A stretch of 61,684 bases of DNA from Egibacteraceae bacterium (GTDB lineage: Bacteria > Actinomycetota > Nitriliruptoria > Euzebyales > Egibacteraceae). The notes under the pieces are model-generated. The model was not told the DNA's origin and did no database searches. It worked only from the letters and a program-made list of their open reading frames with translations. Below, one piece after another: positions 15,461 through 27,458 of this stretch (position 1 is the first letter of the stretch; each line of letters begins with the position of its first letter). The stretch is from positions 77,826 to 139,509 of the forward strand of contig JAUJMS010000005.1 of NCBI GenBank assembly GCA_030446745.1, read 5' to 3'. The translations under genes were made by a program, and so were the position numbers.

Positions 15461-16938
15461 GCGAGCACCTCCGCGAGCGAGTTGCGGCCGGTCGGCGTGG
15501 CGTCGAAGCGCAGATCGGCCTCCAGCGCGCGGGCGACGCGGAACAGCACCGCCTCGCCGAGGACCGGGGCCATGACCTGCAGGCCGACAGGGAGGCCGGC
15601 GTCGTCGGTGCCGACCGGCAGCGAAAGGGCGGGCGCCCCCGCCAGGTTCGAGGGGATGGTGTAGATGTCGGACAGGTACATCGCCAGCGGGTCGGCCGCG
15701 CGTTCACCGAGGCGGAACGCCGTCGTCGGCGACGTGGGACTGACCAGCACGTCGCAGTGCTCGTAGGCCGCCTCGAAGTCGCGGATGATCAGCGTGCGGA
15801 CCCGCTGCGCCTGCGCGTAGTAGGCGTCGTAGTAGCCGGCGGACAGCGCGTAGGTGCCGATCATCACCCGCCGCTTGACCTCCGACCCAAAGCCCGCCGC
15901 CCGGGTCCGCGCCATCATCTCCTCGGTGGTGGCACCGTCGACCCGCAACCCGTAGCGCACGCCGTCGTAGCGCGACAGGTTCGACGAGCACTCGCTCGGC
16001 GCGATGAGGTAGTAGGCGCTCACGCCGTAGCCGGCGTGCGGCAGGCTCACCTCGACGACGTCCGCGCCGAGCGCGCCGAGGCGCGCGATGGCCGCGTCGA
16101 CCCGCGCGCGGACGCCCGGCTCCATGCCATCGCCGGTGAACTCGCGCACGACGCCCACCCGCAGCCCGTCGACGCCCGCGTCGAGCGCCGCGGTCAGGTC
16201 GGGCACCGGCTGCGGGATGGAGGTCGAGTCGCGCGGGTCGTGGCCGCCGATCGCTGCGAGCAGCAGCGCCGCGTCGGTCACGGTGCGGGCGATGGGGCCG
16301 ACCTGGTCAAGCGACGAGGCGAACGCGATGAGCCCGTAGCGGCTGACCAGCCCGTAGGTCGGCTTGACGCCGACCAGGCCGCACAGCGCCGCCGGCTGGC
16401 GGATGGATCCGCCGGTGTCGGTGCCGATCCCCAAGGGCGCGTCGAACGCGGCGACCGCCGCGACGGAGCCGCCCGACGAGCCACCGGGGACGCGGTCGAG
16501 GTCCCACGGGTTGCGGGTCGGAAAGAACGCCGAGTTCTCGCACGACGAGCCCATCGCGAACTCGTCCATGTTCGTCTTGCCGACGACGACCGCGTCGGCG
16601 GCGCGCAGGCGCTCCACGACCGCGGCGTCGTACGGGGGGCGGTAGTGCTCGAGGATCCGCGAGCCGCAGGTCGTCTCGACCCCGGCGGTGCACAGGATGT
16701 CCTTGAGCGCGAGCGGGACGCCGGCCAGCGGGCCGACCGGCTCGCCGGCGGCGTGGCGCCGGTCGATGTCGGCGGCGTGGGCCAGTGCCTGCTCGTCGAG
16801 CACGCGCAGGAACGCCTTGACGTGCGGCTCGGTGGCGCCGATGCGGTCGAGCGACGCCTGGGTCACCTCGACCGCGCTGACGTCGCCGTTGCCCAGCAGC
16901 GTGCGCAGCGTCGCCGCGTCGCAGGCGGACAGATCCAC
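15457..16938 (-). CDS. gatA: Asp-tRNA(Asn)/Glu-tRNA(Gln) amidotransferase subunit A
   Basis: 493 residues, the amidase that releases ammonia from glutamine. The Ser-cisSer-Lys catalytic set is visible: Lys in [11 protein letters not shown], the two serines in [15 protein letters not shown] and [17 protein letters not shown]-terminal stretches [13 protein letters not shown] and FTIPSNLAG-like sequence ([16 protein letters not shown]) are also typical. GTG 16938 begins 1 nt after the gatC stop (TGA-C-GTG) and its stop overlaps gatB. The order gatC-gatA-gatB is a single operon. Confidence 0.96.
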   Translation of the reverse strand: MDLSACDAATLRTLLGNGDVSAVEVTQASLDRIGATEPHVKAFLRVLDEQALAHAADIDRRHAAGEPVGPLAGVPLALKDILCTAGVETTCGSRILEHYRPPYDAAVVERLRAADAVVVGKTNMDEFAMGSSCENSAFFPTRNPWDLDRVPGGSSGGSVAAVAAFDAPLGIGTDTGGSIRQPAALCGLVGVKPTYGLVSRYGLIAFASSLDQVGPIARTVTDAALLLAAIGGHDPRDSTSIPQPVPDLTAALDAGVDGLRVGVVREFTGDGMEPGVRARVDAAIARLGALGADVVEVSLPHAGYGVSAYYLIAPSECSSNLSRYDGVRYGLRVDGATTEEMMARTRAAGFGSEVKRRVMIGTYALSAGYYDAYYAQAQRVRTLIIRDFEAAYEHCDVLVSPTSPTTAFRLGERAADPLAMYLSDIYTIPSNLAGAPALSLPVGTDDAGLPVGLQVMAPVLGEAVLFRVARALEADLRFDATPTGRNSLAEVLA

Positions 16939-16939
16939 G

Positions 16940-17233
16940 TCAGGCCTCGTCGACGATCCGCGGCACGCGGAAGCGCCCGTCCTCGGCCTGCGGGGCGGTC
17001 GCGACCGCGGCGTCGGGCGGCAGCGACGGGCGAGGCTCGTCGTCGCGCAGCACGTCTGCGAGCGGGTAGGCGTGCCCGGTCGGCGGCACGTCACCGGTCG
17101 CAACCTCACCGACCTTCTCGGCGTACGCCAGGATGTCGGACAGCTGCGCCTGGAGCGCGACGATCTCGTCGTCGCCCAGCGCGAGGCGCGCGAGGCGCGC
17201 GACGTGGCGCACGTCGTCGGTGCTCAGGGACAC
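16940..17233 (-). CDS. gatC: Asp-tRNA(Asn)/Glu-tRNA(Gln) amidotransferase subunit C
   Basis: 97 residues, the small linker that wraps around GatA and GatB. It carries the family start [16 protein letters not shown] and the C-terminal [11 protein letters not shown]...[13 protein letters not shown]. The GTG start has GGAGCGG 6 nt before it. First gene of the gatCAB operon. Its promoter region is the roughly 80 nt up to ligA, which lies upstream on the same strand. Confidence 0.94.
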   Translation of the reverse strand: MSLSTDDVRHVARLARLALGDDEIVALQAQLSDILAYAEKVGEVATGDVPPTGHAYPLADVLRDDEPRPSLPPDAAVATAPQAEDGRFRVPRIVDEA

Positions 17234-17312
17234 GGGAACCGCTCCGGGTGGGAGGGGGAACGCCTGGCAAAGACGCTACCGCGCGCCCCGGCCGCGCTGC
17301 CAGACGACCCCG

Positions 17313-19352
<2,040 letters not shown>

Positions 19353-20411
19353 CTAGGGGCTGCTCCCGGCGATCGTGCCGCCGCCGAGGCACTCGTCGCC
19401 GTCGTAGACGACCACCGCCTGGCCGGCCGCGACGCCGACCGGCCGCTCGTCGGCGAAGGCGAGCTCGACGCTGTCCGGCCCGGTGACGGTCAGCTCGCAC
19501 GGCAGCGGGACCCCGCGGTAGCGCACCTGCGCCGCGACCCGCCCGGTCGGTGGTGCTCCGGCGATCCACGAGCACGCCGTGGCGGTGACCGTGGCGCGTT
19601 CCAGCAGGGCGCGCGGGCCGACGAAGACGTCGTCGCCCGCGATGGCCGTGACGTACCAGGGCTCACCCACGCCGCCGAGACCGAGCCCGCGGCGCTGCCC
19701 GACGGTGAAGCGGTAGGCCCCGTCGTGGGACCCGACCACCGCCCCGTCGGGGCCGACGAACGCGCCGGTGCGCTGGCCGAGGCGCGGGCGGAGGAACCCG
19801 CCGAGGTCGCCGGAGGGAATGAAGCACACGTCGGTGCTGTCGGGCTTGGCCGCGACGGGCAGGCCGCGCTCGGCGGCCATCGCCCGCAGCTGTGCCTTGG
19901 GGTACTCGCCGACCGGCCAGCGGGTGTGGGCCAGTTGGTCCTGCGTGGCCATGTACAGCACGTAGGTCTGGTCCTTCGCGCGATCGACCGCCCGCCACAG
20001 GTGCGCGGCGCCCGTCGCGTCGGAGCTGAGGCGGACGTGGTGGCCGGTCGCGAGCGCGTCGAAGCCGACGGCGCGGGCGCGGGCGAGCAGCGCCGCGTAC
20101 TTGACGCGCTCGTTGCAGCGGATGCACGGGTTGGGGGTGCGCCCGGCGGCGTACTCGGCGACGAAGTCGTCGACGACGCGGGCGCGGAACGGCGCCGACA
20201 GGTCCCACACGTAGAAGGGGATGCCGAGCCGGTCGGCGACGCGGCGCGCGTCGCGGGCGTCGTCCAGCGTGCAGCAGCCCTTGCCCGGCAGCCCCGACGG
20301 GGTGTCGGCCATCTTCAGGTGCACCCCGGTGACGTCGTGGCCGGCCTCGACGAGCAGCGCCGCGGCCATCGCCGAGTCGACGCCGCCGGACATCGCCACG
20401 AGCACCCGCAT
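19353..20411 (-). CDS. mnmA: tRNA 2-thiouridylase MnmA
   Basis: 352 residues. Transfers sulfur to U34 of tRNA(Lys/Glu/Gln). The PP-loop MSGGVDSAMAAALL binds ATP near the N-terminus. The two catalytic cysteines lie in NPCIRCNERVKYAAL and TDVCFIPSGD. GHHVRLSSD and FTVGQRRGLGLG are also typical. Sulfur would come from the cysteine desulfurase encoded just upstream on the same strand. The gene ends 13 nt before the ligA start, so the three may be one transcript. Confidence 0.95.
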   Translation of the reverse strand: MRVLVAMSGGVDSAMAAALLVEAGHDVTGVHLKMADTPSGLPGKGCCTLDDARDARRVADRLGIPFYVWDLSAPFRARVVDDFVAEYAAGRTPNPCIRCNERVKYAALLARARAVGFDALATGHHVRLSSDATGAAHLWRAVDRAKDQTYVLYMATQDQLAHTRWPVGEYPKAQLRAMAAERGLPVAAKPDSTDVCFIPSGDLGGFLRPRLGQRTGAFVGPDGAVVGSHDGAYRFTVGQRRGLGLGGVGEPWYVTAIAGDDVFVGPRALLERATVTATACSWIAGAPPTGRVAAQVRYRGVPLPCELTVTGPDSVELAFADERPVGVAAGQAVVVYDGDECLGGGTIAGSSP

Positions 20412-20433
20412 CCGTTGCAGGGTAGCGACGCCG

Positions 20434-21588
20434 TCAGGCGTAGCCGCCGCCGGCGTCGCGCAGGCGTTTGACCGCGTCGGCGAAGGCGGCGGCGGCGGTG
20501 TCGACGTCGTCGTCGGTGGTGGTGCGGCCCAGCGTGAACCGCAGGTGCGCGCGGTCGGTCGGGGCGCCGATGGCGGTCAGCACGTGCGACGGCTCGGCGG
20601 CACCGGACTGGCACGCCGAGCCGGTCGACACGGCCACGCCGGCGGCGTCCAGCGCGAGCAGCAGCGCCTCGCCGTCGCAGCCGGCGACGGCGACGGCGGC
20701 GTTGTGCGGCAGCCGCCGGGTGGCGCTGCCGTTCAGGGTCACCCCGTCGACGCCGAGCAGCGCGCCGGCGAGGCGGTCGCGCAGCGCCCGCAGGCGCACC
20801 ACCTCGTCGGCCGCCGTCGCGGCGGTCAGCGCCGCCGCCCCCCCGCAGCCGACGATGCCGGCGGCGTTCAGCGTCCCCGACCGCACGCCGCGCTCCTGGC
20901 CGCCGCCCGACAGCAGCGGCTGCACCGGCACGTCGCGGCGCAGGACCAGCACGCCGACGCCCTTGGGCCCGTTGAACTTGTGCGCCGACAGCGACAGCGC
21001 CCCGATGCCCCAACCGTCGACGTCGAGCGGGGCGCGGCCGAACGCCTGCACCGCGTCGGTGTGCAGCACGACGCCGCGGTCGCGCAGCGCCGGCCCGACG
21101 ACGTCGAGCGGCTGCAGCGTGCCGATCTCGTTGTTCGCCGCCATGACGCTGACGAGCACCGTGTCGGCGCGGACGGCGGCGAGCAGGCGCTCCGCGTCGA
21201 CCACCCCGTCGGGCTCGGGCGCGACGACGGTGACCTCGAACGCGTGCGACTGCGCCAGCCAGCGGACCGACTCGAGCACCGCAGGGTGTTCGATCGCGGT
21301 CGTCACGACGTGACGGCCGCGTCCCGCCTCCCGCGCGGCCCACGCGATGCCCTTCACGGCGGCGTTGTCGGACTCGGTGCCGCCGCCGGTGAACACCACC
21401 TCGAGCGGTGTGACGCCGAGGGCGGCGGCGACCTGCTCGCGCGCGTGTTCGACGGCGGCCCGCGCCACCCGGCCCACGGCGTGCAGCGACGACGGGTTGC
21501 CGTGCTCGTGTTCGAGGTACGGCCGCATCGCGGCGAGGACGCCCGGGTCCAGCGGCGTCGTGGCGGCGTGGTCGAGGTAGACGGTCAC
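20434..21588 (-). CDS. Cysteine desulfurase (NifS/IscS family)
   Basis: 384 residues, PLP enzyme that takes sulfur from cysteine onto an active-site Cys. Seen: YLDHAATTPLDPGVLAAM at the N-terminus, NPSSLHAVGR, the PLP-lysine in LSLSAHKFNGPKGVG, and the catalytic Cys in VSTGSACQSGAAEPSHVL. The Cys loop length is of the IscS-like kind. Lying 22 nt upstream of mnmA on the same strand, as Rv3025c does beside trmU in M. tuberculosis, it probably feeds tRNA thiolation. Whether it also serves Fe-S assembly cannot be told; no iscU or isc regulator adjoins. Confidence 0.94.
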   Translation of the reverse strand: MTVYLDHAATTPLDPGVLAAMRPYLEHEHGNPSSLHAVGRVARAAVEHAREQVAAALGVTPLEVVFTGGGTESDNAAVKGIAWAAREAGRGRHVVTTAIEHPAVLESVRWLAQSHAFEVTVVAPEPDGVVDAERLLAAVRADTVLVSVMAANNEIGTLQPLDVVGPALRDRGVVLHTDAVQAFGRAPLDVDGWGIGALSLSAHKFNGPKGVGVLVLRRDVPVQPLLSGGGQERGVRSGTLNAAGIVGCGGAAALTAATAADEVVRLRALRDRLAGALLGVDGVTLNGSATRRLPHNAAVAVAGCDGEALLLALDAAGVAVSTGSACQSGAAEPSHVLTAIGAPTDRAHLRFTLGRTTTDDDVDTAAAAFADAVKRLRDAGGGYA

Positions 21589-21640
21589 GGCGGTGTCGAC
21601 GGTAGCGCCCGGCCGCCCGCGCCGTCAGTGCGTCGCACGC

Positions 21641-23299
21641 TCAATACGTCGCGACGCGCTCCCCCACGAACACCCGCCGCCACAGGAAGTCCTGGTTGCC
21701 GTCGTACACGCGCGCGCAGCCGTGGCTGGCGGGATACAGCGGGACCTTCGGGTAGCCGTGGATGGCGTACCCCCCATAGAAGAAGATGCCCTTGTAGATG
21801 CCGTTGTCCTGGCGGTAGCTGCGCTTCTCGTAGACGGTGAACGTGCCCCGCACCGTCGGCGTCGACGGCTTCCCGGTCGACGTGTGGATGACGTGGGCGA
21901 CCTTGCCCTTCTTGACCAGCAGGATCAGCTGCCGGGCGATGTGATCTCGACGTGGGTCGGCGGCAGATCCGGCCGGCGCACGCGCATCCGCGGTCGCCGC
22001 AGCAGCGCTTGCCACTCACCCTCGCCGAACAGCCCGTTGGGCCGGCGGCGGGCGATCTTCTCGAAGGCGTAGACCGCCCACACGCTGAACCGGTCGATGC
22101 GCCCGTCGACGTGCGGGACGACGTAGCCCTGCCGGTGCAACGCCCGTTCGGCGCACCGCCAGCGGCGCAAGCCGCCGGAGCGGACCTGGCAGCGCGTCAT
22201 GTCCGGCATCCGCCCGCGACGGCCGACGAGCATCACGCCGCGCGGCTCGACCCGCGCGAGCCAGCGTGCCGCCGGACGGGCCAGCTCGCGCCCCGTCGTC
22301 ACGAGCACGGGCGCCTCGCGCCGGTGCCCCGCGACGACGCCGGCGGCCGGCGCGTCGCCCCAGCGCCTGCCACCGACGAGCACCGGCCTGCCGGTCAGTC
22401 CGGCGCGGCGGGCGCGGGTGGCGACGGCGGCGGCCGACGCCGTGCGCGTCGGCCCGGTCACCCGCCGCACGTTGGGCAAGCCGCGGACCATGCGCGCGGA
22501 GATCTGCCGGCGCGGGGCGACGACGACCGTGCGGCGCGCACCGAGCTCCTCCAAGCGCCGGGCGAGCCGTGCCTTGCCGGTCCACCGGCGCGCGAACACG
22601 ACGGGACGGCGCTTGCCCGCGGCGAGCGCGCCGGCGGCGAGACTGTCGACCGGCGTGCGCCCGCTGGCGACGATGACCGTCGACGGGTTCGCGCCGAGCT
22701 GAACGGCCCGGCGCGCCACCGCCATCGCGGTGCGGTAGCGCGACCCCGCCCCCACCGGCTCCGCGACGGCGCCGAGGCGCTCCACCGCACGCGCCGGGCC
22801 GTCCCCGACGTCGCCCACCAGGTGCACGCGGCGCACGCCCAGGCGGTCCAGCTCGCGGGCGGTCACCCGGCTGAGCCTTCCGTCGCGGGTGTAGAGCAGC
22901 GGTCCGCCGACGGTGCCGGCCAAGGTCGTCGCGGTCAACGCGTCGTAGTAGCTGTCGGCGCCGACCACGACCGCGGAGGCGGCGCCGCGCGGCCAGGCGG
23001 CGCGGCTGAGCCTGACGGCGCTGCGCACCCGGTGGCGCGCGCCGACGGTGCGCACCGTTGGTCGACGCCACCGCGGCCCGTGCAGATCAAGGCGCACCGA
23101 CGGCTCCTGGGCGGCGGCGTACGCGGGCGGCGTCGGGTCGGTGGGGTCCTCGAGTGGCTGGCTCTCGCCCTGCGGGCGGGTCGACCCGGTCGGGCGGCTC
23201 GTCGCCGCCGGCCGCCGCCGGCCCGGTCGTGGCAACCAGGGTCGCCACGAGCAGCGCGACCAGCGCCACCCTGAGCTGTCGCACGCCACCAACGATCAT
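21641..23299 (-). CDS. Secreted cell-wall-binding L,D-transpeptidase, with two frame breaks
   Basis: Reconstructed across two shifts as about 552 residues. A signal peptide (VRQLRVALVALLVATLVATT...AAAGG) starts at ATG 23299. The frame must change near 23174 (one extra base in a GGG/CCC run; resumes QGESQPLEDPTDPTPP). Then come cell-wall-binding type 2 repeats: repeated AVVVGADSYYDALTATTLA, VHLVGDVGDGPARAV and TVIVASGRTPVDSLAAGALA patterns, followed by a PGB-like helix (HVDGRIDRFSVWAVYAFEKI). A base is missing near 21943, after which the YkuD domain runs ARQLILLVKKGKVAHVIHTS to IHGYPKVPLYPASHGCARV with the catalytic Cys. It would form 3-3 peptidoglycan crosslinks while held to the wall. Confidence 0.8.
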
Positions 23300-23400
23300 C
23301 GCCCGCTCCACTTCGCCGCACTGCCCGCCGACGGGTTCCCGCCGGGCGACAGTGTTGGCGATGCGGCGGCGGACTCAAGGGGTACGCCGCGCTGCGGGGG

Positions 23401-24804
23401 CTACGCGGCGACGCCCGCGTCGCCGAGCTGCGGCGCGGCGACCGCAGCCGCCGCGTCGACCCGCACCTCGAGGTCCACGCCGAGCGCGATGCCGACGCGA
23501 CGGGCCAACTCCACGAGGGCTGCCCGGTCGGCGGCGGCGTCGACGGTCAGCACCAGCCGCCCGCTCACGGGGCGCAACGACCAACGGGTCGCTCCAGCGG
23601 CGGCCAGCGCCTCGGGCGTCAGTGCGGCGGGCGCGTCGCGCAGGTCCACGCGCACCGTGCGGCCGTCGCCGGTGGCGATCCGCGGCTGCCAGGCGCCCTC
23701 GACGGCGGCGGGCGCGAGCCGCGGCACCGTGCGACCGCACGCGGGGCACGGCACCGTCGCGGCGAGCCCGGCGGTCCACGCGCCGGTGGCCGCGCGCACC
23801 AGCGCGGTCCCGCGCCAGCCGAGGCTCGTGACCACGATCTCGCCGTCCCTTCCTTCGCCGGCCCGGCCGCCGCCCGCGATGTCGCGCACTTCGACGATCT
23901 CGAGGTCGGGGTAGGTGTGCAGGCCGTACGTCGCCTCGCCGGGGTCCGCCGAGGCCGGGCGGCACTCGCCCCACAACGCACGCGCGCTCTCGGGTGCCCA
24001 CACCGCCTGCACCCGTACCGGCTGCCCGCTCAGTCGTGTCGCGGCCTCGCACAGCGCGGCCCGCAGGCGCGGTGACGGCGGCGCACCGACGGTCAGGACG
24101 GTGCGCAGCCCGCGGAGGGGAACGCGACGCTCGGCCAGCCCGTCGAGCAGCGTCGCCGCCTCCGCGACGGGCACCGCGAGCACCGTCGGCGGCAGCATCG
24201 CGATCGCACGGACGGCGGGGCGCAGCGGCGCCTCGCCCGCGCCGCGCGGGTGCAGCGCCGCCATGCGGGCGGCGAGCGCCGCGTGGTACAGACCCCAGAA
24301 GCGCAGCGACGGCCCCGCCGGTACGGCGTTGACGAGCGTGTCGTCGGCGCCCAGCCCGAGCACCTCGACGAGCCTCGCGCCGGCGAGGTGCAGCCGGTCG
24401 AGGTCGCTGCGGCTGTAGGCGATCGCGAGCAGGCGCGCGACGCCGGCCTCGTGGACGTGGACCGGTTTGTAGCGGCGGAACAGCGCCGCGCGGCGGGCGT
24501 CCTCGCCGCCGCCGCCGACCTCGCGGGCGGCGGCGAGCAGGTCGCCGCGCGCCGCGTGGCGTTTGAACCCGGCCTCGGTCGGCAGCAACAGCAGTGCCGG
24601 GTTACCGGCGCCGCCGGCGCCCGCCAGCTGCGCCTCGGTGGCGACGGGCACGGTGGCGAGTTCGGCGAGCGAGCGGACCCGCCGCCCGCCGAGACGGTTG
24701 TGCCAGAACGCGCTGAACGGCCGGACCTCGTGGGTCAGCCAGTCGTCGAGCAGCCGGCCCTGCGCACGGTCGCGGGCGGTCGCGCGCTGCCGGTCCCAGG
24801 ACAC
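23401..24804 (-). CDS. PaaK-like AMP-forming ligase (phenylacetate-CoA ligase family)
   Basis: 467 residues of the adenylate-forming superfamily nearest phenylacetate-CoA ligase and coenzyme F390 synthetase. The order is right: FWHNRLGGRRVRSLAELATVPV at the N-terminus, a central region (RLVEVLGLGADDTLVNAVPAG), GEATYGLHTYPDLEIVEV with the Thr-Tyr-Gly type adenine motif, GEIVVTSLGWRGTALVRAATGAW, and a C-terminal domain. A four-residue CPACGR stretch is present. The nucleotide-binding Ser/Thr/Gly loop is not recognisable, so activity and substrate are open. It lies between the transpeptidase and etfA, where M. tuberculosis has an acyltransferase and a hypothetical gene. Confidence 0.7.
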   Translation of the reverse strand: MSWDRQRATARDRAQGRLLDDWLTHEVRPFSAFWHNRLGGRRVRSLAELATVPVATEAQLAGAGGAGNPALLLLPTEAGFKRHAARGDLLAAAREVGGGGEDARRAALFRRYKPVHVHEAGVARLLAIAYSRSDLDRLHLAGARLVEVLGLGADDTLVNAVPAGPSLRFWGLYHAALAARMAALHPRGAGEAPLRPAVRAIAMLPPTVLAVPVAEAATLLDGLAERRVPLRGLRTVLTVGAPPSPRLRAALCEAATRLSGQPVRVQAVWAPESARALWGECRPASADPGEATYGLHTYPDLEIVEVRDIAGGGRAGEGRDGEIVVTSLGWRGTALVRAATGAWTAGLAATVPCPACGRTVPRLAPAAVEGAWQPRIATGDGRTVRVDLRDAPAALTPEALAAAGATRWSLRPVSGRLVLTVDAAADRAALVELARRVGIALGVDLEVRVDAAAAVAAPQLGDAGVAA

Positions 24805-24831
24805 GACGGACGACGGTAGCGGCGCCGGCGC

Positions 24832-25803
24832 CTACTTGCGCTTCGCGATCTCCTCGACCAGCGGCGGGATCACCTTGTGCAGGTCGCCGACGACGCCGAA
24901 GTCGGCGATCGAGAAGATCGGCGCCTCCGCGTCCTTGTTGATCGCGACGATCGTCTGCGACGTCTGCATGCCGGCGCGGTGCTGGATCGCACCCGAGATG
25001 CCGGCGCCGATGTACAGCTGCGGCGCGACGGTCTTGCCGGTCTGGCCGATCTGGTGCTGGTGGGGATACCAGCCGGCGTCGGTCGCCGCGCGCGACGCCC
25101 CGACCGCGGCGCCGAGCGTGTCGGCGAGCTGCTCGATGAGCCGGAAGCCTTCGGCGTCGCCGAGCCCACGCCCGCCGGCGACGATGATCGCCGCCTCGGT
25201 CATCTCGGGACGCCCGCCGCCGCCCTGCTCGACGACGTCGACGACCCTCGCGCGCTTGCTGCGCTCGTCGAGCGTCACGTCCAGCGCCACGACCTCGGGC
25301 GGCGCCCCACCGGTCTCCTCGGCGGTGAAGGCGTTGGCCTTCACGCCGATGAACTGCGGCCGGTCGCCCTTGACGTGGCAGCGCGACGCCATCTCCCCGC
25401 CGAAGATGGCCTTCGTCGCGACCATCGTCGTGCCGTCGAGCGCGAGGTCGCTGGCGTCGGTGACGACGCCGGCGCCGGCGCGGATCGCGGCGCGGGCGAC
25501 GACATCGGAGATGAACGGATCGGCCGGGTACAGCAAGATCGGCGCGCCGGACTGCTGGAGCGCCGCGAGCAGCGCGGCGGTGCGCGGCTCCGTCGCGTAG
25601 GCGTCGGCGTCCGGGCTGTCCCACACGAAGGCCTTGCTCACCCCGTAGGCGCCCAGGCGCTCGGCGGCCGCGCCGGCGCCCTCGCCGAGCACCGCCGCGT
25701 GGACCTCACCGCCGCCGTGGTGCCGGGCCGCGGTCAGGATCTGGTTGCTGATCTTCTTCGGCGTGCCGCCGTCGTGGTCGACGAGGACGAGGATGTCGGG
25801 CAT
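24832..25803 (-). CDS. etfA: Electron transfer flavoprotein alpha subunit
   Basis: 323 residues. Takes electrons from acyl-CoA dehydrogenases and passes them to the quinone pool. The C-terminal FAD domain is clear: IIVAGGRGLGDAEGFRLIEQLA, VGASRAATDAGWYPHQHQIGQTGKTV, YIGAGISGAIQHRAGM, AINKDAEAPIFSIADFGVVGDL. ATG 25803 follows the etfB stop by 32 nt. Two acyl-CoA dehydrogenases at 36803-38979 are likely partners. Corresponds to fixB/Rv3028c by position. Confidence 0.95.
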   Translation of the reverse strand: MPDILVLVDHDGGTPKKISNQILTAARHHGGGEVHAAVLGEGAGAAAERLGAYGVSKAFVWDSPDADAYATEPRTAALLAALQQSGAPILLYPADPFISDVVARAAIRAGAGVVTDASDLALDGTTMVATKAIFGGEMASRCHVKGDRPQFIGVKANAFTAEETGGAPPEVVALDVTLDERSKRARVVDVVEQGGGGRPEMTEAAIIVAGGRGLGDAEGFRLIEQLADTLGAAVGASRAATDAGWYPHQHQIGQTGKTVAPQLYIGAGISGAIQHRAGMQTSQTIVAINKDAEAPIFSIADFGVVGDLHKVIPPLVEEIAKRK

Positions 25804-25835
25804 GTCGCTGCAGCTCCTTGGGTCGCCCGCCGGAC

Positions 25836-26624
25836 TCAGATGAACTTCTGCGCGGCGAGAAAGTCCGCGATGGCCTTCGCCCCGACGGTGCCCGACCCGT
25901 CGTCGTCGACCTTCTCGCCGGCCTGCTTCGGCGGGCGCGGCGTCGCCTCGATAATCTGCGTCCACGAGTTGGCGAGCCCCACCTCGGACGCATCGACCCC
26001 GACCGCCCCGAGGTCGCGCGTCGACAGCGGCTTGGACTTCGCCGCCATGATCCCCTTGAACGACGGGTAGCGCGGCTCGTTGATCGCCTCGACGACGGAC
26101 ACGATCGCGGGCATCTCCGCCTCGACGACGACGTGACCGCTGGCCGTCTCGCGGTGCGCCGTCAGCTTGCGCCCGTCGATCTCGAGCTTGCGGGCGTAGG
26201 TCAGCGCCGGCAGGTCGAGGAACTCGGCGAGCATCGCGGGCACCAGGGTCGTGCGCGCGTCCGACGACTGGTTGCCCATGATGATCAGGTCGAACGACTC
26301 CTCGCGCAGCGCGCCGGCGAGCACGCGGGCGGTCGCGACGGCGTCGGAGCCGTGGATCGCCGGGTCGGTGACCTGGATGGCTCCGTCCAAGCCGTACGAC
26401 AGCGCCTTGCGCACCGTCGTCTGCGCCTGCTCGGGACCCATGCACAGGACGATGACCTCGGCGCCGTCGCGCTCCTTGATGCGCATCGCCTCCTCGATCG
26501 ACCACTCGTCGTTGGCGTTGAGGATTGCCTCGACGCTGTCGCGGTCAAGCGTGAAGTCGTCCGGATCGACCTTCTTGCTCGCGGCCGTGTCGGGGACGCG
26601 CTTGACCGGGCAGATGATCCTCAC
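25836..26624 (-). CDS. etfB: Electron transfer flavoprotein beta subunit
   Basis: 262 residues, binds AMP and pairs with EtfA. The start MRIICPVKRVPDTA, the NDEWSIEEAMRIKE stretch, MGNQSSDARTTLVPAMLAEFLDLPALTYA and the recognition-loop area AMPAIVSVVEAINEPRYPSFKGIMAAKSKP are typical. GTG 26624 has GCGGAGGACACC before it. First gene of the etfBA operon. Its 93-nt upstream region is shared with the divergent methyltransferase gene. Confidence 0.95.
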   Translation of the reverse strand: MRIICPVKRVPDTAASKKVDPDDFTLDRDSVEAILNANDEWSIEEAMRIKERDGAEVIVLCMGPEQAQTTVRKALSYGLDGAIQVTDPAIHGSDAVATARVLAGALREESFDLIIMGNQSSDARTTLVPAMLAEFLDLPALTYARKLEIDGRKLTAHRETASGHVVVEAEMPAIVSVVEAINEPRYPSFKGIMAAKSKPLSTRDLGAVGVDASEVGLANSWTQIIEATPRPPKQAGEKVDDDGSGTVGAKAIADFLAAQKFI

Positions 26625-26652
26625 GGTGTCCTCCGCGGGGGTCGAACAGCGA

Positions 26653-26680
26653 TTGACGTAACCCTACCGCCGGGTAACAA
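26653..26680 (+). promoter_or_regulatory. Candidate promoter for the methyltransferase-GH57 pair
   Basis: TTGACG at 26653, a 16-nt spacer, TAACAA at 26675. An alternative start would be driven by TACACT at 26704-26709, which ends 8 nt before the ATG and would give a nearly leaderless message. Both lie in the divergent etfB/methyltransferase region. Confidence 0.4.
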
Positions 26681-26717
26681 CGGGCGGCGAATCACCGCCT
26701 GCCTACACTCGCGCGCC

Positions 26718-27458
26718 ATGACGGCGTCGTTGCCACTGACCGGCGAGCGGACCGTGCCCGGCGTCGCCGAGGAGAACTACTGGTTCCAGCGCCACGTCGC
26801 GGCCTACCGGTTCGCCGCCGAGCGTTGCGGCGGCCTGCGGGTGGTCGACGCCGGCTGCGGCGAGGGCTACGGCACGCGGCTGTTGGGCGAGGTGGCCGCG
26901 AAGGTCGTGGGCGTCGAGCTGGTCGCCGACGTCGTCGCGCACGCGCGCGGCGCGTATCCCGGCACCGAGTTCCTTGCCGCCGACGTCTGCGACCTCCCGC
27001 TGCCGGACGCGAGCTTCGACGCCGTCGTCAGCCTCCAGGTCGTCGAGCACCTGCCCGACGTCGGGCGCTACCTCGCCGAGGTGGCGCGCGTGCTGCGCCC
27101 CGGTGGACAGTTCATCTGTGCGACGCCGAACCGCCTGACCTTCACGCCCCACAGCGACACCCCGGTCAACGTGTTCCACGTCAAGGAGTTCGACGCGGGC
27201 GAGGTGCACGCGCTGCTCGCCACGCACTTCCGCGTCGACGCCGTACTCGGCGTCGCGCACGGTGTGCGGCTGCGCGCGGTCGAGCGGCTCGCGCGTCGGC
27301 CGTTGCCACAGCTGCTGCTCGAGCGACCGCCCGCGGCGTGGCCGGCGTGGCTGCGCGCGGTGGTGCGCGCCGTGCGCATCGGCGACTTCGTCGTGCGCGG
27401 CGACCGGCTCGCGAGCAGCCTCGACCTGCTCGCGGTCGCCACCGCGCCGCTTCGGTGA
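26718..27458 (+). CDS. SAM-dependent methyltransferase (Rv3030-like by context)
   Basis: 246 residues, class I Rossmann methyltransferase. SAM-binding motif I is VVDAGCGEGYGTRLLGEVA (about residues 42-60), motif II VVGVELV, then ADVCDLPLPDASFDAVVSLQVVEHL and RVLRPGGQFICATPN. Divergent from etfB and overlapping the GH57 gene by 4 nt (GTGA), exactly as Rv3030-Rv3031 lie beside fixAB in M. tuberculosis. There the pair belongs to methylglucose lipopolysaccharide synthesis, so a polysaccharide substrate is the best inference. The third gene of that set, an Rv3032-like glycosyltransferase, is not in the window. Confidence 0.85.
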   Translation: MTASLPLTGERTVPGVAEENYWFQRHVAAYRFAAERCGGLRVVDAGCGEGYGTRLLGEVAAKVVGVELVADVVAHARGAYPGTEFLAADVCDLPLPDASFDAVVSLQVVEHLPDVGRYLAEVARVLRPGGQFICATPNRLTFTPHSDTPVNVFHVKEFDAGEVHALLATHFRVDAVLGVAHGVRLRAVERLARRPLPQLLLERPPAAWPAWLRAVVRAVRIGDFVVRGDRLASSLDLLAVATAPLR

